A stretch of DNA of 64,000 bases from IMG/VR virus record IMGVR_UViG_3300042516_003452, positions 1 to 64,000 of that record; one strand, written 5' to 3'. The stretch is from a virus. Each line of letters starts with the position of its first letter. Positions within the stretch are counted from its first letter, which is position 1. Shown piece by piece: positions 1-6,724 of the stretch. The notes under the pieces were generated by a model. That model was given only the letters and a program-made list of their open reading frames with translations. It was not told where the DNA came from and searched no databases. Made by a program: the position numbers and the translations under genes.

Positions 1-2
1 CC

Positions 3-692
3 GACTACACCTCTGGTTTGGCCCGTCGTCGTCTCACTATTCCTTTCGACCGTCCGTTCACGGGCGGGCCGAATGAACAAAAGGAGTTGATCAAGTTCAA
101 TTCCAAAGGTGAACCGCAAGGTGTCTTTGCTCCGCTGCTGCCAGGTCTGGTGAACTGGCTGCTGGACATGACGGAAGAAGAAATGCGTGACTACCTGATG
201 GAAACCGCCAAGAAGGTGAAGTTCTTCCAGAAGTACGAGCGCATGCAAACCCTGCGTTCCAACCCACTGCTGGATTGGATGGAACACAAGATCGTATTTG
301 ATCCAGGTATCAGCTCGGCTATTGGCTTCACGAAGAACGCACCGATGGGTTCGTCCTACATCTATGCCAACAAGGACAAGTGGTTGTATGCAAGCTATGC
401 AGAGTTCTGCCGTCAGTGCAACGTGGGTATCATGTCGCGTAACCGCTTTGAGCCGCTACTGATTGATATCTGTAAGCACCAGCTCAAGATCAACGCCTAT
501 GCAGTGCGCAATACCAAGGGGATGCGGATCGTGAACCTGGCGGTACGTGAATCGGATCCTAAGTATGAGGGTTGGCCTTCCATTGTGGAAGTAGCAGCTG
601 ATAAGGAAACGTACAAAGAGTTTTATGGGATGACACTACAGGCAGATGTTGATGCGAAAATGGAGGATGAACTGAAAATTCAAGATGTCTAA
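3..692 (+). CDS. Primase/helicase C-terminal part (D5/P4-like), partial
   Basis: The reading frame is open to the left edge, so the 5' part of the gene is missing; the first in-frame initiator-like codon is a TTG at 18. The visible ~230 residues include a segment (WLYASYAEFC... then SRNRFEPLL) that resembles the C-terminal DNA-binding region of P4/D5-type phage primase-helicases, where a Y..FC motif is followed by S+..F...L. The Walker motifs would lie upstream, outside the window. If correct, it would prime and unwind phage DNA for the family A polymerase near the right edge. The family call rests on a short motif and on context. It overlaps speD by 8 nt, so the two are probably translationally coupled. 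Confidence 0.5.
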   Translation, partial: DYTSGLARRRLTIPFDRPFTGGPNEQKELIKFNSKGEPQGVFAPLLPGLVNWLLDMTEEEMRDYLMETAKKVKFFQKYERMQTLRSNPLLDWMEHKIVFDPGISSAIGFTKNAPMGSSYIYANKDKWLYASYAEFCRQCNVGIMSRNRFEPLLIDICKHQLKINAYAVRNTKGMRIVNLAVRESDPKYEGWPSIVEVAADKETYKEFYGMTLQADVDAKMEDELKIQDV

Positions 693-1044
693 TGGGCGGC
701 ACCTGATCCTGGACCTGTACGATTGCGACGCAGAAATCCTGGATAACTACGACTTGCTCTCGGAGTACCTGGAAACTGCGTTGCAAATGTCCAATGCAAC
801 CATTCTTCGGATCTTTGGTGAGAAGTTTCAGCCACAGGGTGTGACGTTGCTTGCGCTCTTGGCTGAATCCCATGCCAGTATTCACACCTGGCCAGAGCTT
901 GGCTATGCCGCCATCGACCTCTATACCTGCGGGGATACGACAAACACTCATAAAGCTGCTCAGTTCTTGCAGGCAAAGCTGAAGGCTAAAACTACAGAAG
1001 AGAAAGAGTTGTTGAGGTCCGTTACTCCTTCGGTTTGTGTATAG
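685..1044 (+). CDS. speD: S-adenosylmethionine decarboxylase proenzyme
   Basis: This 119-aa protein is the pyruvoyl enzyme that decarboxylates SAM to supply aminopropyl groups for spermidine. The class 1 signature ESHASIHTWPE lies at residues 61-71. Ser62 is the expected self-cleavage site that becomes the pyruvoyl group, His67 is the processing histidine, and the TCG at 81-83 carries the usual catalytic Cys. The length matches the short prokaryotic form. It starts inside the end of the upstream gene (8-nt overlap). speD is a known auxiliary metabolic gene of cyanophages; polyamines could help pack DNA or sustain host translation (inference). Confidence 0.93.
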   Translation: MSNGRHLILDLYDCDAEILDNYDLLSEYLETALQMSNATILRIFGEKFQPQGVTLLALLAESHASIHTWPELGYAAIDLYTCGDTTNTHKAAQFLQAKLKAKTTEEKELLRSVTPSVCV

Positions 1045-1069
1045 TTAATCGAGAATAATTCGATTTACT

Positions 1070-2332
1070 GTGGACAAAAAACCAAAACTTTTATGGGTAG
1101 GTGACATTGTTGCCACCACCGGTTTTGCGCGTGTCACGCACAACGTTATTGATCGCCTCAAGGATAAGTACGAAATCGTAATCCTTGGTTGCAACTGGCA
1201 TGGTGACCCGGATCCCATCCAGCAACAATTCAAGATCTACCCAGCGTCCAATCGGTTCCAACAGGCGCCCTTTGGTGAGGAACGCATCCGTGAGATCGTT
1301 GAGCTGGAGAAGCCTGACGTTGTCTTCACAATTAACGATTGCTGGATCATCAATACGCAGTACGCACAGATTGCTGATATCCACCAAAAGGGTGCCTTCA
1401 AGTTTGTGGGTTACATGCCCATGGACTCCTACGGTTGGATTGGTGGCCTTGCTGATACCGCCAACATGTGGGACGCCATCGTTTCCTATACGGAATTTGG
1501 TGCGCACGAATTTATTAAAGGTGGCATCCAGAAGCCGATCAGTGTTGTGCCCCATGGGGTGACGGCTGGTCAGTTCAAGCCTGGTGACAAGCTGGAAGCA
1601 CGTAAGAAGCTGGGTCTCAAAGAAGACTCATTCATTGTGTTCAACGGAAATAGGAACCAGTTCCGCAAACGGATCGACATCACGATTGATGCCTTCGCTC
1701 GCTTCGCGGTTGATAAGCCTGATGCTCAGTTGTACCTGCATATGGGTACAAAGGATCAGGGCTGGGATGTGATGCCGGTCTTTGCTCGTGAAATGCAGAA
1801 GCGAGGTCTCGATCCCAACGGTCGCATCATCATGACTGCCAATTCCTCTGGTCCGCCGTCTGTACCTGTGGACATGCTGGAGACCATCTACCAGGCGGTT
1901 GATGTGGGCGTCAATACCTGCAAAGGGGAGGGCTGGGGACTTGTGAACTTTGAGCACGCAGCCTGCCGTGTGGCCCAGGTGGTGCCTGACCATACCTCCT
2001 GTAAAGAGATCTTTGAGGGCTACGGGCGTCTGATCCGTTGCGACCACGTTGATGTGGATACCAACTTTGCCCGTGAGATGCCCTGTCCTTCGGCTGAGCA
2101 CCTGGCTGAGATCCTCAACGAACTGTACGAGGACCGCGACAAGCTGGATGCCGTTGCTGAGTTGTGCTACATCCGCGTGACTGACGACCAATTCAACTGG
2201 GATACGGTCGCCGCTCAGTTTGATGGGGTGTTCCAGGAGGCATTGAACCCTCCCGAGCCTGAGGTGCTGGTGGAGCCTAAGAAAAAGAAAGGAAAAGCGA
2301 AGAAAGCAGCTAAGGAACTAGCAGCTGTGTAA
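1070..2332 (+). CDS. GT4-like glycosyltransferase
   Basis: A 420-aa protein starting at GTG. The N-terminal LLWVGDIVATTGFARV segment and the later PHGV, then FNGNR and KRIDI..DAFA segments around residues 160-220, fit a GT-B fold group 4 glycosyltransferase. The C-terminal CKGEGWGLVNFEHAACR segment (about 285-300) matches the nucleotide-sugar binding E-G-x-G..E region. The tail is Lys/Ala-rich (KKKKGKAKKAAK). It may glycosylate a virion protein, phage DNA or a host surface structure; the sequence does not say which. A good terminator follows at 2364. Acceptor and donor sugars are unknown. Confidence 0.8.
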   Translation: MDKKPKLLWVGDIVATTGFARVTHNVIDRLKDKYEIVILGCNWHGDPDPIQQQFKIYPASNRFQQAPFGEERIREIVELEKPDVVFTINDCWIINTQYAQIADIHQKGAFKFVGYMPMDSYGWIGGLADTANMWDAIVSYTEFGAHEFIKGGIQKPISVVPHGVTAGQFKPGDKLEARKKLGLKEDSFIVFNGNRNQFRKRIDITIDAFARFAVDKPDAQLYLHMGTKDQGWDVMPVFAREMQKRGLDPNGRIIMTANSSGPPSVPVDMLETIYQAVDVGVNTCKGEGWGLVNFEHAACRVAQVVPDHTSCKEIFEGYGRLIRCDHVDVDTNFAREMPCPSAEHLAEILNELYEDRDKLDAVAELCYIRVTDDQFNWDTVAAQFDGVFQEALNPPEPEVLVEPKKKKGKAKKAAKELAAV

Positions 2333-2363
2333 GCTCTGAACGGTCGATACGCATGGGGACCGG

Positions 2364-2391
2364 GCCTCCTGTCAGCGCAGGGGGCTTTTTT
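2364..2391 (+). terminator. Rho-independent terminator after glycosyltransferase
   Basis: An 8-bp GC-rich stem (GCCTCCTG pairs with CAGGGGGC, one G-U) closes a 6-nt loop and is followed by six T. It lies 32 nt after the glycosyltransferase stop codon. Confidence 0.85.
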
Positions 2392-2658
2392 GTACGTACT
2401 CATTCTCAGGTCAAGACTTAGGTGAGGTGGGTTGGAGTCGGACTTTAGTGCAAAAACAGTGCTTTAGTGGATTTCTAAACCCTCTATGGCCTAAATAACA
2501 CTATGGATCAAAGTGTCATTTCTTAGGTTGAGTCCAAGAGTGAGACATTACACTTTCCTTCAAAGTGTCATTTAGCCTAATAAAGGAATAGAAATAAAGT
2601 AAAGTCCCAAAAGTCCGCCCTAAACCCATGGTATAGTACACATTTCCACCTGAATTCC
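2392..2658 (+). promoter_or_regulatory. Intergenic AT-rich region with direct repeat and possible promoter
   Basis: No gene is seen here. The 14-nt word TCAAAGTGTCATTT occurs twice (2508-2521 and 2560-2573). Between the copies lies an imperfect inverted form (ACATTACACTTTC). A -10-like TATAGT is at 2632-2637, about 20 nt before the next start codon, but no convincing -35 box is visible. Together this looks like a regulated promoter for the 2.66-5.06 kb genes; that is inference. Confidence 0.4.
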
Positions 2659-3045
2659 ATGGCACGTCAGTACAAACCCATGCCTCCGCTCCCAGAACTG
2701 GAGGAAAAACTCAAGCTTTCAGACACCCATCCCAGTGGTTTGGAGTGGGTCGAGACCAATGGCCACCACGCTGCTGGTGAGATGGCTGGATTCCTGGAGC
2801 ACCAACGCCGTTATTACGTTGTGTCTATTAAGGGCACGAGGTACCACGCCCACCGTCTCGTGTACTACTTACGTACTGGCAAGGACCCAGGGAACGCGGA
2901 TGTGCTGCGGCCCGAATCGCCGAAGGACGAGAAACCCGGTGAGATGGTCCTGGAACAACGCAAAGACCGTAAGCAACCAGCTCGTCGCAACCGTCGTAAA
3001 TCGGACTGGTATTACGACTTCAATCTCGAACCACTTGATTCTTGA
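2659..3045 (+). CDS. Endonuclease-like protein without an HNH core
   Basis: A 128-aa basic protein. The stretch YYVVSIKGTRYHAHRLVYYLRTG (about 54-76) resembles the substrate-binding part of phage HNH homing endonucleases, which normally run straight into an I/VDH-N-N catalytic core. Here that stretch is followed by DPGNADVLRPES, with no DH pair, and then by a basic tail (RKDRKQPARRNRRKSD). It is either a decayed endonuclease or a DNA-binding protein derived from one. ATG start; the next gene begins 1 nt after the stop codon. Confidence 0.65.
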   Translation: MARQYKPMPPLPELEEKLKLSDTHPSGLEWVETNGHHAAGEMAGFLEHQRRYYVVSIKGTRYHAHRLVYYLRTGKDPGNADVLRPESPKDEKPGEMVLEQRKDRKQPARRNRRKSDWYYDFNLEPLDS

Positions 3046-3046
3046 C

Positions 3047-3700
3047 ATGGCCAACCTGATCGATTCGGTACCAGCTCAGTTCCGTCACGTTGACGGCATT
3101 GAGAAACTTCCAGAAGCACGTCTCAATGAGCTTGGCTACTACCGGGGGTTCCCATGCCCCCATAACCACACCATCCGTGACTCCACCCACCATTGGTGCT
3201 ACGAGTGTGCAAAGAAGATCCTCAGTAACGTCTGTGGGTTTGACATCAACTACTTGCATGCCGACTACAAACACAAGTACGCCAAACTCTGGGCACAAGT
3301 CAACGTCACCTTCCCTGACGAATGCTGGGACATCAGGACGACACCTAAACGTGTTTGCCTTCCGTCCTACCGATCTGAGTACAGCAAACAAAAATCGGAA
3401 AACGTCAACATACACAAAGCCATTTACCAGTGCGCTTGGGGTGATGTCGGCACCATGGTTGTGACACGTTTATGCGGAAATAAGAAGTGCTGCAACCCAC
3501 TGCACATGGTCTCCAGCTTCAACCGGAGCTATCCACCCAAAACGATTGTTCCTTGTGAACTTCAGTTCCAAGCTGAAAAGTTAATGCTGTACAGCCAGGG
3601 GTTGAAGCAGGATGTGATTGAAACCATTGTTCGTAAAACCCACAAGAACCCTATTGCTAACCCTGAATTCGTCAAAGCTCGCCCCGAGTACAATGAATAA
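3047..3700 (+). CDS. Zinc-binding His-Me finger endonuclease-like protein
   Basis: A 217-aa product starting at ATG 3047. A longer upstream extension of the same frame is open but overlaps the previous gene. Near the N-terminus CPHNHTIRD...WCYECAKKI suggests a zinc finger. Near residue 150 the segment LCGNKKCCNPLHMV closely resembles the zinc-binding loop of His-Me finger homing endonucleases (C-x-N-x-x-C-x-N-P-x-H). It probably cleaves or binds DNA. Whether it is an active homing enzyme cannot be told. Confidence 0.7.
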   Translation: MANLIDSVPAQFRHVDGIEKLPEARLNELGYYRGFPCPHNHTIRDSTHHWCYECAKKILSNVCGFDINYLHADYKHKYAKLWAQVNVTFPDECWDIRTTPKRVCLPSYRSEYSKQKSENVNIHKAIYQCAWGDVGTMVVTRLCGNKKCCNPLHMVSSFNRSYPPKTIVPCELQFQAEKLMLYSQGLKQDVIETIVRKTHKNPIANPEFVKARPEYNE

Positions 3701-3720
3701 ACAGGGATTGTTGGGTAGAA

Positions 3721-4638
3721 GTGTCTAGGGTTTCTAACCAAAAAAGTCAACGTCAACGATCAAAAGAAAATCCATTAGTACTTGGTACTTTTGGAGAACT
3801 TGCCCTGCGTTATTTAACGGGAACTCTTGGCCCTGTTAACCAGGTTGAACTTAATGGTTACGGTGGTGGCACTTATAACCACTGGTTTCAAATCAATATC
3901 ACACGTCCGGCTTGGATTATTGTTACCAAGGGTGGGCCAAGACCTAATTACATTCAAACGTCTGTCTACGACTTAAATCACGCACCTGTTAACGGCCTTC
4001 CCATCTTTCAGGCTGATTCTGTTCTTGGCGGCAGAAGCCTAACGACAGGAGAAATTTATATTCCGTATCTGGATACTGTCATGAGTACCCAGTCGGATCT
4101 TTATAACTCATTTGATCGCATCCGACTGGATCGTGGTGATGACCGTTACTATCCATTGGCAGAAGGAAGCTATCTTCTTTGTGTTTCATCAACACGCAAC
4201 GAACGTCTTGATTATTCCGTTGGAGTTGTTGTTGAGTTTGCTCAGGCCGAGCTTTACTTGGCACTGGAAGATTTTACGCTTTATCTCCAGGAAACAACAG
4301 TTGATCCTGTGACAACAGTAACAGTTGATTCGCCTGTTACAGTCGATACGATTATTTCCAGTGAACCAGGTAGACCCAATGGTTTTACTCAAACTCTTTG
4401 TGAAATCAACTCTGGCGTTACTGTCACAATTTTAGACGGGTCTGAGTGGTTGATTGGCGAGCAATCAGGTAGTGGCACTGACGTTGCCAATGATTACTTC
4501 CTGCTTGAGTTTGGAGAAGGATACTTGGAGACTATTCATGACCATACACTGTCAGAATGGAGGGACGCCTGGATCGCACAACATCATCAAGATGATCGCT
4601 TCCCGGATTTGTTTATTCCATTGACGAATAGACCATGA
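3721..4638 (+). CDS. Unknown 305-aa protein, possibly virion-associated
   Basis: Starts at GTG 3721. The beta-rich sequence includes a Thr/Val-rich linker (TTVDPVTTVTVDSPVTVDT, about residues 195-215). The N-terminal part recalls secreted or virion surface proteins with jelly-roll-like strands, but no family is recognised. Its last 4 nt (ATGA) overlap the next small gene, so translation is probably coupled. Confidence 0.75.
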   Translation: MSRVSNQKSQRQRSKENPLVLGTFGELALRYLTGTLGPVNQVELNGYGGGTYNHWFQINITRPAWIIVTKGGPRPNYIQTSVYDLNHAPVNGLPIFQADSVLGGRSLTTGEIYIPYLDTVMSTQSDLYNSFDRIRLDRGDDRYYPLAEGSYLLCVSSTRNERLDYSVGVVVEFAQAELYLALEDFTLYLQETTVDPVTTVTVDSPVTVDTIISSEPGRPNGFTQTLCEINSGVTVTILDGSEWLIGEQSGSGTDVANDYFLLEFGEGYLETIHDHTLSEWRDAWIAQHHQDDRFPDLFIPLTNRP

Positions 4639-4748
4639 TTAAAACTTTCTTGTCTTTGTTTAAAAAACAAAGCACGCCTACTGTGGCTTGGGAGCGTTAT
4701 TGTAAAAAGAATCCAAGTGCTCCTTGCTGCCGTATTTATGATGTCTGA
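4635..4748 (+). CDS. Small basic 37-aa protein
   Basis: The ATG overlaps the TGA of the upstream gene (ATGA). The product starts MIKTFLSLFKKQ and carries a Cys pair near the end (PCCRIYDV). The next small gene starts 8 nt before its stop codon. No family recognised; the coupled overlaps on both sides support it being real. Confidence 0.5.
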   Translation: MIKTFLSLFKKQSTPTVAWERYCKKNPSAPCCRIYDV

Positions 4749-4869
4749 AGACGATCAAAAGAACACCAAAGAAGAAACCAAATACAAAAGTCCAAATATT
4801 ACAGAAGCTACCGAAAAAGATTGGGAAGATTTCTTCTCAGTGCAAGAAGAAAATATATTCGACCGTTAG
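4741..4869 (+). CDS. Small acidic 42-aa protein
   Basis: Overlaps the previous small gene by 8 nt in another frame. The charged sequence runs MSEDDQKNTKEETK... to ENIFDR. No domain seen; the chain of overlaps suggests one transcript with 3721-4638. Confidence 0.45.
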   Translation: MSEDDQKNTKEETKYKSPNITEATEKDWEDFFSVQEENIFDR

Positions 4870-4893
4870 AATACAAGAAACGGGAATATACCC

Positions 4894-5058
4894 ATGGACC
4901 ACCTTAACCAGTATCTCGAAGTTGCTCTGGCTATTCATGCCGCAGCATCTGCCATTTGTGCTTTAACTCCCACGCCTAAAGATGACAATCTTGTAGGTAA
5001 GCTCTACAAGCTGATTGAAATCGCAGCCCTTGTTGTCGGTCGCGCCAAGCAGCGCTGA
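4894..5058 (+). CDS. Small phage protein with amphipathic helices (holin region)
   Basis: A 54-aa protein from ATG 4894. It is mostly helical, with a conserved-looking PTPKDDNLVGKLYKLIE segment of a kind often seen in small tailed-phage proteins near lysis genes. It ends 1 nt before the convergent 5059 gene and faces the lysin at 5217. A holin or lysis helper role is possible from location only; the hydrophobic stretch is short for a transmembrane helix. Confidence 0.6.
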   Translation: MDHLNQYLEVALAIHAAASAICALTPTPKDDNLVGKLYKLIEIAALVVGRAKQR

Positions 5059-5220
5059 TCAATCAGGTAACGCTTGAAACCAGAAGACAACACCACCCTG
5101 TTCTTCTACCCAATCACGAGTTGCAAGTGCGTTGTTCTTATGTAGAGTAACGCATTTTTTTTCGCCGTTAACTTCCCAGCACATGTTGACACGAATGTGC
5201 GGATCTTTTTTGCATTTCAT
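5059..5220 (-). CDS. Small Cys-containing 53-aa protein
   Basis: The start ATG at 5220 overlaps the stop codon of the lysin gene (ATGA), which decides the start over a longer in-frame extension. The product, beginning MKCKKDPHIRVNMCW, has three Cys and a beta-rich look. Unknown function; translationally coupled to the lysin, so it may be a lysis accessory. Confidence 0.6.
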   Translation of the reverse strand: MKCKKDPHIRVNMCWEVNGEKKCVTLHKNNALATRDWVEEQGGVVFWFQALPD

Positions 5221-6323
5221 TTCGACACAAGAATCGCCCAGCCTGTGTTCTTCCCGTCGCATTCCCAGCGCCTGAGCCAGTTCTTACGGCTGTACTGTAC
5301 TGCAGTGCCTCGCTTGCGATCATTGCTGACATAACCACCACTGACCATGTCGGCCTCCCCGTTGGGATCATGGAAGACAAAAGAAGTTGGCGTAAAACCA
5401 ATGCAGCAGGTCCAGTGGCCACCACCTGTTGGATAAGAAACACTGCCTTTGTGTAACCAGCCGACTGCTACAGGCCTGCCGTTACGAATTTCATTTTCTA
5501 GTAACGCAGCATTGCCGTTGGTCACAAACCTGGCTACGAGTCCCAGGCTGCGTAGTGCTGCTAACTGGGCGTCTTTACTTGTTGTATCGCCGTATTTCGC
5601 ACGTATTTTGGAGTATTCGTCATCATTTTTAACCTTACCGTAATAGCGCGCGATCATGGCACACGTTGACGAGAAGCATTCGCGGTACCCAGTGCCAGAT
5701 TGATTATCCAGCTGATACTCATAAGGCACTGGAAGAATTTTCTGAGCTTCAGTCGTTGGAACTGAGCCACCTGGCGTACCAAGTTGACGGTCGAGGATCT
5801 GTATTAATTTTGTACTATAGTCTGGATCCGTAGCATAACCTTCTTTTACTAATAGCTGGCAACACTCATTGCGATTGCTAGCCCTGTTAACGCCTTTGTA
5901 TTTACCAAAGTCTTTGTACCAGCGATCAACCAGGTAAACAATGCAGGTTTCTAAATCAGGAAAATCAATGAAACTTGCGGTGATTGTAATCCACTGACCG
6001 TTGACAAACTCCTTGGTGCTAACAGCGCTACCACTTCCCTTCAGGCCAAATGCGTTCCAGGTACCAGAAAAATGTTTGCCCCAGCCTGACTCGAGTGCCC
6101 ATTGTGCACAAACACATTCAGGAAATTTAGCTCCAGCTTGTTTAGCCGCAGCGTACACACCATCCCAGTTATTGATGTCCTTGGAAGTCGGTTGGGTTCG
6201 GTAACGATTACCAAACTCATCTAATACAGACTTGGGAACAGCTGTTTGTAGCCATTCCCAAGCCTCTCGCTGGTGCGGAAGATCTTTAAAAAACTTTGCC
6301 GCATCAACGAGTTGTATTGTCAT
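5217..6323 (-). CDS. Two-domain lysin: glucosaminidase plus C39-like peptidase
   Basis: A 368-aa protein. Residues ~30-165 form a glucosaminidase (FlgJ/Glucosaminidase family) with CAQWALESGWGKHFSGTWNAFGLKG, where the Glu in ALESGWG is the expected catalytic residue. Residues ~195-368 form a papain-like C39 peptidase domain. It has the Cys motif ECFSSTCAMIARYYG, the His in GGGHWTCCIGF and the Asp in FHDPNGE. It should cut both glycan and peptide bonds of peptidoglycan, as a tail-associated lysin or endolysin. A second lysin (GH24) is at 17002. It sits downstream of the fibre genes, so a virion role is possible. The small 5059 gene is coupled to its stop codon. Confidence 0.85.
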   Translation of the reverse strand: MTIQLVDAAKFFKDLPHQREAWEWLQTAVPKSVLDEFGNRYRTQPTSKDINNWDGVYAAAKQAGAKFPECVCAQWALESGWGKHFSGTWNAFGLKGSGSAVSTKEFVNGQWITITASFIDFPDLETCIVYLVDRWYKDFGKYKGVNRASNRNECCQLLVKEGYATDPDYSTKLIQILDRQLGTPGGSVPTTEAQKILPVPYEYQLDNQSGTGYRECFSSTCAMIARYYGKVKNDDEYSKIRAKYGDTTSKDAQLAALRSLGLVARFVTNGNAALLENEIRNGRPVAVGWLHKGSVSYPTGGGHWTCCIGFTPTSFVFHDPNGEADMVSGGYVSNDRKRGTAVQYSRKNWLRRWECDGKNTGWAILVSK

Positions 6324-6328
6324 TGTCC

Positions 6329-6724
6329 TTAGGCAGGATCAGGAATTTCAACCCAAGATTCAGTTGCTTCATCCCACTCGTAACGCTTGCCGTCAGTGGG
6401 GTAAGGAACCGGGGGATCCCAAAGGCCGGTATTGGTATTCAACAACCAGGAAGGATAGGGCTTGGGAGGAATAAACCCATCAATCACATCGTCATATGTG
6501 TAGCCAAGGCCAGCGTAGTTTTTACGGAAGGCTTTGGACTGGTCAGGGTCTGGCTCGTTGGTATTGGGTGTGTAGTACACACCACCACGAGTGTTGTAGC
6601 TGGTTTGTTTGTAGACCTGACCAGTGCGAGCACTCAACTCGGCCTCTTTACCGTCGTCTTCATCACGACCAACGGTAACAAAAGTGACGATATTGTTCTC
6701 GTCGAGAAGTGCGAAGTGTGCCAT
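6329..6724 (-). CDS. Conserved fibre-associated protein
   Basis: A 131-aa protein beginning MAHFALLDENNIVTFVTV. It continues with KAFRKNYAGLGYTYDDVIDGFIPPKPYPSW and YEWDEATESW. This arrangement is common in cyanophage proteins next to tail fibre genes. Likely a small virion or fibre-attachment protein; the biochemical role is unknown. The start codon touches the stop codon of the glycine-rich gene (1-nt overlap at 6724). Confidence 0.75.
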   Translation of the reverse strand: MAHFALLDENNIVTFVTVGRDEDDGKEAELSARTGQVYKQTSYNTRGGVYYTPNTNEPDPDQSKAFRKNYAGLGYTYDDVIDGFIPPKPYPSWLLNTNTGLWDPPVPYPTDGKRYEWDEATESWVEIPDPA

